Shown: positions 8,218 to 17,140, counted from the stretch's first letter. The stretch is DNA of 28,490 bases from an uncultured Collinsella sp. (GCA_900756765.1 CAAELE010000020.1:1-28490), one strand, 5' to 3'. A program made the numbers and translations. Notes: generated by a model from the letters alone, not told the origin.

Positions 8218-9723
8218 ATGGAGCGTGCAAGCGGTGTTCTCATGCCCATCTCGTCTCTGCCCGGACCGTATGGCATCGGCGGCTTTGGCTGGAATGCCTA
8301 CGACTTTGTCGATTTTCTTGCCTCGTGCAAACAACATTACTGGCAGATTCTGCCCCTTACGACGACGAGCTATGGCGACTCGCCCTATCAGTCGTTCTCG
8401 GCCCGTGCGGGCAACCCCAACTTCATTGACTTTGCCGAACTCATCGAGGCCGGCTATCTGGAGCAGCGCGATATCGACGGCGTGTACCTGGGCTCCGACC
8501 CCAGCAATGTCGACTATGGTGCCATCTTTGGTGGCCGTCGTCAGATTCTCGACCGTGCCGCCGAGCGCTTTGCCGCCGACAAGCCGGCCGACTTCGACGA
8601 CTTTGTCCAAACCAACGAAGACTGGCTCATCCCCTACTGCGAGTTCATGACCGTCAAGGAGGAGTGCGGTCTCAAGGCATTTTGGGAGTGGCCCGCAGAG
8701 CTCCGTACCCGCGGTGAGGCTTCTGCCAAGGTCTGCGCCGCCCATCCCGCGCGTATGCTCTACCACCAGATGACGCAGTACTTCTTCGATCGTCAGTGGA
8801 GCCGCCTCAAGGCCTATGCCAACGAGCGCGACATCCTCATCATCGGCGACCTGCCCATCTATGTCTCGCGCGACTCCGTCGAGATGTGGGCCACACCCGA
8901 GCTCTTTAAGATCGACGCCGCCGGTAATCCCGTAAGTGTCGCCGGCACGCCGCCCGACCAGTTCTCGGCCACCGGCCAGTACTGGGGAAATCCCATCTAC
9001 GACTGGGACGCCATGGAAGCCGACGGTTTCTCCTGGTGGGAGGGCCGCATCCGCGCCGCCCTCGACATGTACGATGTCATCCGCCTGGATCACTTCCGCG
9101 GCTTCGAGGCCTATTGGGAGGTGCCGTTCTCCTCACCCGATTCGTCCTACGGTTCGTGGACGCAGGGCCCCGGCCTCAAGTTCTTCAGGACGCTCGAGGA
9201 AAAGCTTGGCGCGCTGCCCATCATCGCCGAAGACCTGGGCTTCCTCACCCCCGGCGTCATCGACATGCGCGACACCTCGGGCTTCCCCGGCATGAAGATC
9301 TTGCAATTCGCCTTTGAGGGCACCAACTCGTACTACCTGCCGCACAACTACATTGCCAACACCGTCGCCTATGTGGGCACGCACGACAACGAGACGGCGC
9401 GCGGTTGGTTTGAGGGAACGGCCACCCCGCGTCAGCGCGAGCAGGCGGCCCTGTACACCCACCAGCAGACAGGCGAGCCCATGGCCGATGCACTCAACCG
9501 CACCATCGCCGCCAGCGTGAGCGATACCTGCATCTACACCATGCAAGACCTGCTCAACCTGGGCAACGAGGCACGCATAAACACCCCCGCTACCCTGGGC
9601 GGCAACTGGACTTGGCGCATGCTCGATGGTGCCATCACCCGCGAGCTCGAGCACAAGCTTACCGACTGGACCGAAACCTACTTCCGCATCCCGTCGGAAG
9701 CCGAAATCGAGCTTCCCCAATAG
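8218..9723 (+). CDS. malQ: 4-alpha-glucanotransferase (amylomaltase)
   Basis: GH77 enzyme that moves alpha-1,4-glucan segments between maltodextrins, releasing glucose and making chains long enough for glycogen/maltodextrin phosphorylase; cytoplasmic. The 501-residue product has the GH77 hallmarks SLPGPYGIG near the start, GDLPIYVSRDSVEMWATPELF, PPDQFSATGQYWGNP, the nucleophile Asp291 in IRLDHFRG, the acid/base Glu338 in AEDLG, and Asp390 in THDNET. The ATG at 8218 has GGTGAG 7 nt upstream. A GTG at 8206 is in frame behind AAGAAGG but spaced only 3 nt, so a protein 4 residues longer is possible. glgP follows after a terminator, so the two are functionally linked but separately transcribed. 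Confidence 0.96.
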   Translation: MERASGVLMPISSLPGPYGIGGFGWNAYDFVDFLASCKQHYWQILPLTTTSYGDSPYQSFSARAGNPNFIDFAELIEAGYLEQRDIDGVYLGSDPSNVDYGAIFGGRRQILDRAAERFAADKPADFDDFVQTNEDWLIPYCEFMTVKEECGLKAFWEWPAELRTRGEASAKVCAAHPARMLYHQMTQYFFDRQWSRLKAYANERDILIIGDLPIYVSRDSVEMWATPELFKIDAAGNPVSVAGTPPDQFSATGQYWGNPIYDWDAMEADGFSWWEGRIRAALDMYDVIRLDHFRGFEAYWEVPFSSPDSSYGSWTQGPGLKFFRTLEEKLGALPIIAEDLGFLTPGVIDMRDTSGFPGMKILQFAFEGTNSYYLPHNYIANTVAYVGTHDNETARGWFEGTATPRQREQAALYTHQQTGEPMADALNRTIAASVSDTCIYTMQDLLNLGNEARINTPATLGGNWTWRMLDGAITRELEHKLTDWTETYFRIPSEAEIELPQ

Positions 9724-9771
9724 AAGCCACCGCGCCCGACCCCACCCCACCGTGCGGACGCGACCGCTTTT

Positions 9772-9813
9772 CCCGCGCGAGGCCACCCCAATCCCCTCGC
9801 GCGGGCTTCTTTT
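9772..9813 (+). terminator. Intrinsic terminator between malQ and glgP
   Basis: Perfect 11-bp stem, CCCGCGCGAGG at 9772-9782 and CCTCGCGCGGG at 9795-9805, followed by CTTCTTTT. Confidence 0.88.
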
Positions 9814-9852
9814 GAATTTCTGACATGTCGTCAACTCACCACAGGAGGAAGC

Positions 9853-12120
9853 ATGCCCCGTATCAATCTTGCTGATCTTGCCGAGCAGTCCTTTGGGACT
9901 TCGCTCGAGCAACTCGATGACCGTCGTATTTATAAGCTGCTGGTCAAGCTCGTGCAGGAGCGCTCTGCCGCTTGCCCGCTCAACAACGGCAAGAAAAAGC
10001 TCTACTACATCTCTGCCGAGTTTTTGATCGGCAAGCTGCTCATCAACAACATGATCGACCTCGGCATCTATGACGAGGTTAAGGACCAGCTCACCGCCGC
10101 CGGCCACGACCTCAACAAGATCGAGGAGTTCGAGGTCGAGCCTTCGCTCGGCAACGGCGGCCTGGGCCGTCTGGCCGCATGCTTCTTGGATTCCATCGCC
10201 ACGCTGGGCCTTACCGGCGACGGCGTGGGCCTCAACTACCATTACGGCCTGTTCCGCCAGCGCTTTGTCGACAATCAGCAGAAGGCCGTCCCCGACGAGT
10301 GGCTTGGAGAGCAGGACATCCTAGTCGACGATGACCGCTCCTACACCGTCGAGTTCGGCGACTTTGCCGTCACCTCCAAGCTCGTCAACATCGATGTGCC
10401 CGGTTACGGCCAGCCCACCAAAAACCGCCTACGCCTGTTCGACCTGGCAAGTGTCGACGACGGCCTGGTCCCCGGCAGCTCCATCGACTTCGACAAGACC
10501 GAGATCGCCAAGAACCTCACCCTGTTCCTCTACCCCGACGATTCCGATGAGCAGGGCCGTCTGCTTCGTATCTACCAGGAGTACTTCATGGTGAGCAATG
10601 CCGCCCAGCTCCTGATCGACGAGGCTGTCGAGCGCGGCAGCAACCTGCACGATCTGGCCGACTACGCCGTGGTCCAGATCAACGACACGCACCCCACCAT
10701 GGTCATTCCCGAGCTCATCCGCCTGCTCACCACCGAGCACGACATTGAGTTTGACGAGGCGGTCACCATCGTGCGTTCCATGGTCGCCTACACCAACCAC
10801 ACGATCCTTGCCGAGGCGCTCGAGAAGTGGCCGCTCGCCAGCCTGCAAAAGGTCTCCCCCGCCATCGCCGACATCATCGTCAAGCTCGACGAGGTCGCCA
10901 AGGCCGAGCACGACGACCCGCGCGTCGCCATCATCGACGAGCACGACACCGTCCACATGGCCCACATGGACATTCACTTTGGCTTCTCCATCAATGGCGT
11001 CGCCGCACTCCACACCAAGATCCTAGAGAACACCGAGCTTCACCCGTTCTACGAAATCTATCCCGAGAAGTTCTCCAACAAGACCAACGGCATCACCTTC
11101 CGCCGTTGGATTCATGGCGCCAACCCCGCGCTCGCCAGCCTGCTCGACGATGTAATCGGCACCGATTGGCGCAGCACCGGCGACCTGAGCAAGCTTGCCG
11201 AGTTCGTTGACGACAAAGATGTTCTTGAGCGCCTGGCTGCCACCAAGACCGAGGCCAAGGCCATCATGCGCCAGTTCATGGCGCTCGAGCAGGGCGTAAC
11301 TATCCCGTCCAACGCCATCATCGACGTTCAGGTCAAGCGTATCCACGAGTACAAGCGCCAGCAGATGCTCGCGCTCTACATCATCTGGAAGTATCTCGAC
11401 ATCAAGAACGGCAATAAGCCTGAGCACCCCGTCACCATCATCTTTGGCGGCAAGGCAGCGCCTGCCTACACCATCGCCCAAGACATCATTCACCTGATCC
11501 TGACGCTGTCCCAGTGGATAGCCAACGACCCCGACGTGGCCCCCTACCTGCAGGTTGTCATGATCGAGAACTACAACGTCACCGCCGCCGAGCGCGTGAT
11601 CCCCGCTGCCGACATCTCCGAGCAGATCAGCCTGGCTTCCAAGGAGGCGAGCGGCACCTCCAACATGAAGTTCATGCTCAACGGCGCTTTAACCCTGTGC
11701 ACGCTCGACGGCGCCAATGTCGAGATCGCCGAGCTCGTCGGCGACGAGAACATCTACACCTTTGGTGCCTCGTCCAAGCAGGTCGAGCAGCTCTACGCCG
11801 ACGGCACCTATGACGCCGGCGCGCTCTACCGCAAGCCCGGCATCAAGCTGCTGGTGGACTTCATCACCAACCCCGCCTTTATGGCGACCGGCAACACGGA
11901 GCGTCTGCAACGCCTGCACGACGACATCAAGGGCAAGGACTGGTTTATGGCCCTGCTCGACATTGAGGAGTACATTCAGACCAAGGAGCGCGTGCTGGCC
12001 GACTACGAGGACCAGGATGCCTGGATGCGCAAGGCGCTAATCAACATCGCCAACGCCGGCACCTTCTCGTCCGACCGTACGATCTCACAGTACAACGACG
12101 AGATCTGGCACCTGAGCTAA
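9853..12120 (+). CDS. glgP: Glycogen/maltodextrin phosphorylase
   Basis: GT35 enzyme that releases glucose 1-phosphate from the non-reducing ends of alpha-1,4-glucans using phosphate and pyridoxal 5'-phosphate; cytoplasmic. The 755-residue product has EPSLGNGGLGRLAACFLDS near residue 100, INDTHP, KTNGITFRRW, VKRIHEYKRQ and the cofactor block EASGTSNMKFMLNGALT, whose Lys606 should carry PLP. It is shorter than E. coli GlgP (about 815), mostly from a compact N-terminal part, as in many Gram-positive members. AGGAGGAA lies 4 nt before the ATG. It works with MalQ just upstream: MalQ disproportionates short chains and GlgP phosphorolyses the products. A terminator follows at 12147. Confidence 0.96.
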   Translation: MPRINLADLAEQSFGTSLEQLDDRRIYKLLVKLVQERSAACPLNNGKKKLYYISAEFLIGKLLINNMIDLGIYDEVKDQLTAAGHDLNKIEEFEVEPSLGNGGLGRLAACFLDSIATLGLTGDGVGLNYHYGLFRQRFVDNQQKAVPDEWLGEQDILVDDDRSYTVEFGDFAVTSKLVNIDVPGYGQPTKNRLRLFDLASVDDGLVPGSSIDFDKTEIAKNLTLFLYPDDSDEQGRLLRIYQEYFMVSNAAQLLIDEAVERGSNLHDLADYAVVQINDTHPTMVIPELIRLLTTEHDIEFDEAVTIVRSMVAYTNHTILAEALEKWPLASLQKVSPAIADIIVKLDEVAKAEHDDPRVAIIDEHDTVHMAHMDIHFGFSINGVAALHTKILENTELHPFYEIYPEKFSNKTNGITFRRWIHGANPALASLLDDVIGTDWRSTGDLSKLAEFVDDKDVLERLAATKTEAKAIMRQFMALEQGVTIPSNAIIDVQVKRIHEYKRQQMLALYIIWKYLDIKNGNKPEHPVTIIFGGKAAPAYTIAQDIIHLILTLSQWIANDPDVAPYLQVVMIENYNVTAAERVIPAADISEQISLASKEASGTSNMKFMLNGALTLCTLDGANVEIAELVGDENIYTFGASSKQVEQLYADGTYDAGALYRKPGIKLLVDFITNPAFMATGNTERLQRLHDDIKGKDWFMALLDIEEYIQTKERVLADYEDQDAWMRKALINIANAGTFSSDRTISQYNDEIWHLS

Positions 12121-12146
12121 TTTCGTTTTCTTTACCCATCCTCTTG

Positions 12147-12180
12147 AAAGCGGAGTCGCGGCAACGCGGCTCCGCTTTTT
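12147..12180 (+). terminator. Intrinsic terminator after glgP
   Basis: Stem AAAGCGGAGTCGCG (12147-12160) with CGCGGCTCCGCTTT (12165-12178), one G-T type mismatch, GCAA loop, run of five T ending at 12180. Confidence 0.9.
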
Positions 12181-12216
12181 GTGCCCGCGTGTTGCCCGTG
12201 GCCTGCCTCGACCAAA

Positions 12217-12516
12217 CAATCTCGGTCTGTAACACCTAACCGGCAAAATTGGGCCTATCTGTTATAGATCAAGACGAACGAAATTGTCCCGATGAACTGT
12301 CTCAACCTGTAACAGATAACTGCTGGAATCGGGTCTACCTGTTACAGAATGAGACAGACGGGCAAGGCGGCTAAAACAATCTCAATCTGTAACAGGTAGC
12401 TGCCAAAAACAGTCCTTCGTGTTACAGATCGAGATGAAAGGACAGACAGCTCGACACTGTCTCAGTCTGTAACATCTAGGCCCAATTTGGCCCTCCTCCT
12501 GTTACAGATCAAGACA
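12217..12516. repeat. Array of four palindromes at exactly 80-bp period
   Basis: Left half-site CTGTAACA starts at 12227, 12307, 12387 and 12467. Right half-site TGTTACAG (TGTTATAG in the first) starts at 12260, 12340, 12420 and 12500. Both series step by exactly 80 bp, with 25 nt between the halves in every unit. The arms extend outward with TCTCA/TGAGA words: 12297-12315/12339-12357 match 17 of 19, 12379-12394/12420-12435 match 15 of 16, 12458-12474/12500-12516 match 14 of 17, 12220-12234/12260-12274 match 12 of 15. Loops and inter-unit DNA have diverged. The array fills the gap between convergent glgP and the ABC ATPase gene, beyond both terminators. No ORF lies here. Confidence 0.9.
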
Positions 12517-12547
12517 AACTGGTAGATGGACAACTCCAACACAAAGA

Positions 12548-12586
12548 AAGGCTCCCCTCTCGCCCAGTGGACGGGAGGGGAGCCTT
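12548..12586 (-). terminator. Intrinsic terminator of the ABC transporter operon
   Basis: Arms AAGGCTCCCCTC (12548-12559) and GAGGGGAGCCTT (12575-12586). On the minus strand the stem is followed by TTCTTTGT, as expected for a terminator after the ATPase gene that ends at 12655. Confidence 0.85.
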
Positions 12587-12654
12587 ATATGTGACCACGG
12601 CAAAAGGATGGCAAAGCCGCAGTCGCCCAAAAGGAGGGCCTGGATGCACCGGGC

Positions 12655-13854
12655 CTAGATAAGGTTCTTGCCGGAGACCTTATCGAAGAGATGGGTCGCG
12701 TTCTTCTCGAACTTGAACCAGATGGTGTCGCCCGCCTTGAGCGCGCCCTTGGCCTCGAGGTCGACGACGGGGATAATCAGGACAAACTGGCCATCGGGAG
12801 CGGTCACGTGGACATGCTCGGTCGAGCCCATGAGCTCGGTCACCTCGACGGTGCCCTGGAGCGCACCCTCCTCGCCCTTTTCAGCAAGCAGGATCTGCTC
12901 GGGACGCACGCCGGCCGTAATCTCCTTCACGTCGCCGCCGTCCCAGTTGAGGGCAAGCTGAGCGCAGGTCTCGGGGGCGAGCGCCACGTTCATATCCTCG
13001 GTCTTGACGGTGAAGCCGCTGCCCGAGCGCACCAGCTGGGCATCGAAGAAGTTCATCTGCGGCACGCCGATAAAGCCGGCGACGAAGATGTTCGCGGGAT
13101 GGTTGAAGACCTCCTGCGGGGTGGCGATCTGCTGGACGACGCCGTCCTTCATGACCACGATGCGGTCGCCGAGGGTCATGGCCTCGGTCTGGTCGTGGGT
13201 GACGTAGATGAACGTGCCCTTGATCTCGTGGCGCAGCTTGATGAGCTCGGCACGCATCTGGTTACGCAGCTTGGCGTCCAGGTTGGACAGCGGCTCGTCC
13301 ATCAGGAAGACCTTAGGATCACGCACGATGGCGCGGCCGATAGCGACGCGCTGACGCTGACCGCCCGAAAGCGCCTTAGGCTTACGGTCGAGGTACTCGG
13401 TGATACCCAAGATCTCGGCAGCGGAGCGAACCTTGCGGTCGATCTCGTCCTTGGGGACCTTCTTGAGCTCAAGCGTAAACGCCATGTTCTCGTATACCGT
13501 CATGTTGGGGTACAGAGCGTAGCTCTGGAACACCATGGCGATGTCGCGGTCCTTGGGCGCCACGTCGTTGACGCGCTTGCCGTCGATGAGCACGTCGCCC
13601 GAGGTAATGTCCTCCAGGCCGGCGACCATGCGCATCGTCGTGGACTTACCGCAGCCAGAGGGGCCAACGAGAACGATGAACTCCTGGTCATGCACGGTGA
13701 GGTTAAAGTCCTCCACCGCGAGCACGCCGTCTTCGGTAACCTTGAGGTTGTGCTTCTTCTCCTCGGTCTTCTTCTTTTTGCCAAAGAAGCCCTTCTTTTT
13801 GGACTCGTTGTTGGGATACACCTTCTGAACATGTTTGAGAACGATCTCGGCCAT
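12655..13854 (-). CDS. Sugar ABC transporter ATP-binding protein (MsmK/UgpC/MalK type)
   Basis: Cytoplasmic ATPase subunit that energises the adjacent permeases. The 399-residue product has Walker A GPSGCGKST (64-72), Q-loop at Gln110, signature LSGGQ (162-166), Walker B FLMDEP (183-188), the H-loop in YVTHDQTEAMT and a C-terminal TOBE/OB regulatory region (about 290-399) ending in GDTIWFKFEKNATHLFD. Residues about 17-42 are a Lys-rich insert between the first beta strand and VLAVEDFNL, absent from E. coli MalK. It is last in the operon, 68 nt after the second permease gene, with AAAGG before the ATG. MsmK-like ATPases often serve several transporters, so a shared role is possible. Confidence 0.93.
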   Translation of the reverse strand: MAEIVLKHVQKVYPNNESKKKGFFGKKKKTEEKKHNLKVTEDGVLAVEDFNLTVHDQEFIVLVGPSGCGKSTTMRMVAGLEDITSGDVLIDGKRVNDVAPKDRDIAMVFQSYALYPNMTVYENMAFTLELKKVPKDEIDRKVRSAAEILGITEYLDRKPKALSGGQRQRVAIGRAIVRDPKVFLMDEPLSNLDAKLRNQMRAELIKLRHEIKGTFIYVTHDQTEAMTLGDRIVVMKDGVVQQIATPQEVFNHPANIFVAGFIGVPQMNFFDAQLVRSGSGFTVKTEDMNVALAPETCAQLALNWDGGDVKEITAGVRPEQILLAEKGEEGALQGTVEVTELMGSTEHVHVTAPDGQFVLIIPVVDLEAKGALKAGDTIWFKFEKNATHLFDKVSGKNLI

Positions 13855-13922
13855 GTCTCTACCTTTCGATACGCGACGCCGCGCTGAGGGGCGCCGCTAA
13901 AACTTGCAAAACAGTTACGACA

Positions 13923-14762
13923 TCAGCCCTTGACCGCACCTGCCACCACACCGTCGATGATGTACTTCTGGCAGAGGATGTACATGATGACGATGGGGAC
14001 AACGACCATCATGATGCAGGCCATCATGGGGCCGAGCTCGACATGGCCGTAGCCGCCGCGGAAGTACTGGATCAAGATAGGAATGGTCTTGTACTTGGTG
14101 GAGTCGAGCGTAAGGTAGGGCAGCAGATAGTCGTTCCAGACCCACATGGTCTCGAGGATGCCGACCGAAAGATAGGTGGGCTTCATGATGGGGAGGACGA
14201 TCTTGAAGAACACCTGGACCGGGTTGCAGCCATCAATCATGGCCGCCTCTTCGATCTCGAGCGGGATGTTCTTTACAAAGCCGGCGAACATAAAGACCGC
14301 CAGGCCCGCGCCAAAGCCAAGGTAGATAAAGCAGATGTTGAACGGCGTGTTGAAGCCGATGCGGTCCGCCAAATTGGACAGCGTGAACATGAGCATCTGG
14401 AAGGGCACGACCATCGAGAACACGAACAGGTAATAGAAGAAGTTCGAAATCTTGCTGTTGACGCGCACTACGTACCAAGCGCACATGGAGCAGCACACCA
14501 AAATCAGAACGACCGACGTGACCGTGATGATGAGCGAGTACATAAACGCCGAGGCAAAGCCCTGCTCGTTAAGAGCGTGCACGTAGTTTGCAAGGCCGTT
14601 GAACGTCTCAGGCGTAAGCAAATCGAACGCCGTGGTGGTGCTGATTGCAGTTCCCTTTTTAAAGGAATTGAGCGCAATCATAAACACGGGGTAGATCCAC
14701 GCGAGCGACAGGATCGTAAAGAAAATCGAGAGCGCGCGGTTGATAACCTTATCGCGTTTCAT
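13923..14762 (-). CDS. Sugar ABC transporter permease (MalG type)
   Basis: Inner-membrane subunit of a CUT1 carbohydrate importer. The 279-residue product starts with a short cytoplasmic tail and a membrane segment (about 8-30), has further hydrophobic segments near 75-95, 108-128, 142-163 and 245-265, and carries the EAA loop EEAAMIDGCNPVQVFFKIVLP (from 171) that docks on the ATPase. Its ATG overlaps the stop of the preceding permease gene by one base (TAATG), which indicates translational coupling and equal stoichiometry. The substrate is not defined by the permease sequence; a maltooligosaccharide or other alpha-glucoside is suggested by the neighbouring malQ/glgP only. Confidence 0.93.
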   Translation of the reverse strand: MKRDKVINRALSIFFTILSLAWIYPVFMIALNSFKKGTAISTTTAFDLLTPETFNGLANYVHALNEQGFASAFMYSLIITVTSVVLILVCCSMCAWYVVRVNSKISNFFYYLFVFSMVVPFQMLMFTLSNLADRIGFNTPFNICFIYLGFGAGLAVFMFAGFVKNIPLEIEEAAMIDGCNPVQVFFKIVLPIMKPTYLSVGILETMWVWNDYLLPYLTLDSTKYKTIPILIQYFRGGYGHVELGPMMACIMMVVVPIVIMYILCQKYIIDGVVAGAVKG

Positions 14763-15616
14763 TACTGCTGCACCTCCTTGGACCTCGTGGCCTTAAGCTG
14801 AATCATGGAGATGGCTACGACCAGGATGCAGAAGATAACCGCCTTGGCCTGACCGATGCCCTGCCATGCGATACCGGCACGCGAATAGAACGTGTTGTAG
14901 ATGTTCAGGGCGAGCATCTCGGTGGAGTGCGCAGGGGCGCCGCCGGTAAGGGCGAGGTTCTGGTCGAACAGCTTAAAGCCGTTGGTGATGGACAGGAACA
15001 GGCAGATGGTGATCGTCGGCATCAGATTGGGGATCTTAACCTTCCAAAACGTCTGCCATGCCGTGGCACCGTCGACCTTGGCGGCCTCGATGTAGTCGGA
15101 CGGAATGGACTGCAGACCGGCGATGTAGATGATCATCATGTAGCCGACCTGCTGCCACAGGGTCAGGATGATAAGGCCCCAGAAGCCGGCAGCGGAGTTA
15201 AGGGCAATGAGCTGGGCGCCCACGTTGGAGAGCAGGCAGTTGATCAGGATCTGCCAGATGTAGCCCAACACGATGCCGCCGATCAGGTTAGGCATAAAGA
15301 AGATCGTACGGAAGATGTTGGTGCCCTTGAGCGCCTTGCGGGTGAGCGCCTGCGCGATGGCGAGGGCAATCACGTTGATGAGCACCGTCGACAGGAAGGC
15401 AAACGCCACCGTAAAGAAGAACGACGTGGCAAACTGCGGATCGGACAATGCGCGCACGTAGTTCTCGATACCGACAAAGTGCGCGTTGTTGATGGTAATA
15501 AACTGGCAGAACGAGAGATAGAAACCCTGGATAAAGGGGATCACGAACCCGATCATAAACGCCAGGCACGTGGGCAGCATAAAGAGCGGCCACCAGCGCT
15601 TGAGTGCTTTGCCCAT
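14762..15616 (-). CDS. Sugar ABC transporter permease (MalF type)
   Basis: First membrane subunit of the CUT1 importer. The 284-residue product has an N-terminal membrane segment (about 9-35) followed by a short external loop with FVGIENYVRALSDPQF, the usual start of the permease core, then segments near 65-90, 103-125, 145-166, 203-220 and 255-277. The EAA loop is IEAAKVDGATAWQTFWKVKIP (from 176). AAAGGA precedes the ATG. The gene is 87 nt downstream of the binding-protein gene, and a strong GC hairpin lies in that gap. It lacks the long extra N-terminal region of E. coli MalF and so is the short form common in Gram-positive bacteria. Confidence 0.93.
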   Translation of the reverse strand: MGKALKRWWPLFMLPTCLAFMIGFVIPFIQGFYLSFCQFITINNAHFVGIENYVRALSDPQFATSFFFTVAFAFLSTVLINVIALAIAQALTRKALKGTNIFRTIFFMPNLIGGIVLGYIWQILINCLLSNVGAQLIALNSAAGFWGLIILTLWQQVGYMMIIYIAGLQSIPSDYIEAAKVDGATAWQTFWKVKIPNLMPTITICLFLSITNGFKLFDQNLALTGGAPAHSTEMLALNIYNTFYSRAGIAWQGIGQAKAVIFCILVVAISMIQLKATRSKEVQQ

Positions 15617-15636
15617 AGAAGGGTCCTTTCAATATG

Positions 15637-15672
15637 CAGGGGGCGGGCAAACCTACGTCTGCCCGCCCCCTG
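15637..15672 (-). promoter_or_regulatory. Intercistronic hairpin between binding-protein and permease genes
   Basis: A perfect 13-bp GC-rich stem, CAGGGGGCGGGCA (15637-15649) with TGCCCGCCCCCTG (15660-15672), loop of 10 nt, no T-run. It begins about 30 nt after the binding-protein stop and ends about 20 nt before the permease start. Such hairpins usually protect the upstream message or reduce read-through, giving more binding protein than membrane complex, as known for malE-malF in enterobacteria. Confidence 0.7.
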
Positions 15673-15703
15673 TCGCTAATCAGATAGCTTGGGCAGCAAC
15701 TGC

Positions 15704-17020
15704 TTACTCGGAAGCAGCCTTCTCGGTCTTCCAGCCATCGACGAAGGCGTTCTTGACGCCGTCCCACTTGGTGTTGTCGGCAGCATAAGCAATGAGAGCC
15801 TGCTTGAGGTTCTTCTTCCACTCCTCAGAGGGGATGTAGACGAAGTCCCAAGCAACGGTCTTCTTGCCGTCCTTGGCCATGGCAACGGCCTGCTGCGAGA
15901 AGACGTTGGTGGTTTCCTTGGCGCTCTTGAACGGGGCAGTCAGACCCATCTTGTCAGCGATGATGCTGGTGGCGGTGTCAGAAGTGACGCACCAATACAT
16001 GAAGTCCTCGGTGGCCTTCTGAGCATCCTCGGAAGCCTGGGAGCTCACGCACCAGTAGTTCTCGCCGCCGGAGCACAGGCCCTGGTTCTCCTCGCCGTCG
16101 ACGCCGATGTAGATCGGCAGCATGCCGAGCTGGTCGTCGGTCATACCGGCCTTGGTGAGGTCAGCGTAGGCCCAAGAGCCGTTCTGATAGAAGACGGCCT
16201 TGCCGGTTGCGAACTCGTTGGTGGCGTCGTCACCGGTCTTGGAGGCAAGCTGCGAAGGATCGCAGGTGGAGTCGGTGATATACAGGTCGAAGATCTGCTT
16301 AAAGTTGTCGAGATACTCGCCCTTGATCTCGTCGTCCTCCTGGTTGTGCTCCTTCTCGAACTCGTAGTAGAGCGGGAGGTTGGCGAGGTGGGTGGTGTAA
16401 CGCCAGCTGGAGGAGTCATCCATGCCGGCGGAAGTGAAGGCGCCCTCAATGCCGAGCTCGTCCTTGCGGGCCTGGATGTCGTCGGCACAAGCCTTCAGCT
16501 TGTCGAAGGAGTTGATGTCCTCGGCCTTGTAGCCAGCCTTCTCGAGCAGCTGCTTGTTGTAGATGATGCCGTAGCTCTCCTGGACCCAGTCGATACCCAG
16601 ATCCTTGCCATCGGACTGCAGAGCCAGGGAGTCGTCAATGAGCTCACCGCGGAGCTTGGTATCGGACAGGTCGGCGCAGTAGTCCTTCCAGTTCTTAAGA
16701 CCGGTGGGGCCGTTGACCTGGAACAGGGTCGGAGCGGAGCTCTTGGACATCTCGGACTTAAGCTTCTCCTCGTAGGTGTTGGAGGCAGCGGTCACGATCT
16801 TGACCTCGACGCCCTTCTCCTTCTTATAGGCCTTGGCGATCTCCTTCCACTCCTTGTCGACCTCGGGCTTGAATTGGAGGAAGTAGACCTCAGCAGCGTC
16901 ACCAGAAGCAGAGGAGCCGGAGCCGGCAGAACCACCGCAGCCCACGAGACCCAGACCAAGAACCGCAGCCGCGGAACCAGCAAAGCCCAAGAACTGCCTT
17001 CTGCTCATTTCGTTCTTCAT
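15704..17020 (-). CDS. Sugar ABC transporter substrate-binding lipoprotein
   Basis: Family 1 extracellular solute-binding protein (MalE/MsmE type) that captures the sugar outside the membrane. The ATG at 17020 is chosen because AAAGGGTGG precedes it; an in-frame ATG 6 codons earlier would overlap that site. The 438-residue product has a twin-arginine motif SRRQFLGF (6-13), a hydrophobic stretch and the lipobox LVGC with Cys28, so it is probably a Tat-exported lipoprotein. A Gly/Ser tether follows (29-41), then the mature domain (EVYFLQFKPEVDKEW; SAPTLFQVNGPTGLKNWKDY; ESYGIIYNKQLLEKAGY). First gene of the four-gene operon. The ligand cannot be read directly; maltodextrin-like sugars are inferred from context. 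Confidence 0.93.
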   Translation of the reverse strand: MKNEMSRRQFLGFAGSAAAVLGLGLVGCGGSAGSGSSASGDAAEVYFLQFKPEVDKEWKEIAKAYKKEKGVEVKIVTAASNTYEEKLKSEMSKSSAPTLFQVNGPTGLKNWKDYCADLSDTKLRGELIDDSLALQSDGKDLGIDWVQESYGIIYNKQLLEKAGYKAEDINSFDKLKACADDIQARKDELGIEGAFTSAGMDDSSSWRYTTHLANLPLYYEFEKEHNQEDDEIKGEYLDNFKQIFDLYITDSTCDPSQLASKTGDDATNEFATGKAVFYQNGSWAYADLTKAGMTDDQLGMLPIYIGVDGEENQGLCSGGENYWCVSSQASEDAQKATEDFMYWCVTSDTATSIIADKMGLTAPFKSAKETTNVFSQQAVAMAKDGKKTVAWDFVYIPSEEWKKNLKQALIAYAADNTKWDGVKNAFVDGWKTEKAASE

Positions 17021-17108
17021 TACAATCCACCCTTTCACACCGTGGCGGCACCCTTTGCCGCCGCCTTCGGAGATTGGCTCGGGGACTTTGCCCCTTTCGC
17101 TGATTTGT

Positions 17109-17140
17109 ACAATACGCTATTTGGCTAGTTGTTTGAACAA
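17109..17140 (-). promoter_or_regulatory. ABC operon promoter with overlapping operator
   Basis: On the minus strand -35 TTCAAA (17137-17132) and -10 TATTGT (17114-17109) are 17 nt apart. The palindrome TTGTTTGAACAA (plus-strand 17129-17140) overlaps the -35 box, and the 8-bp palindrome TTGTACAA (17105-17112) overlaps the -10. The position predicts repression. The site matches those at malQ and gntR/PTS. Confidence 0.55.

Noticed and set aside
11662..11720. Unusual Cys in the GlgP cofactor block (TLCTLDGAN where E. coli has Gly)
   Set aside because: I believe this substitution occurs in other Gram-positive phosphorylases, and the PLP lysine and flanking residues are intact.
12217..12516. CRISPR array
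   Set aside because: The repeated units are short palindromic half-sites at an 80-bp period, not identical 24-37-bp direct repeats with unique spacers, and no cas gene is near.
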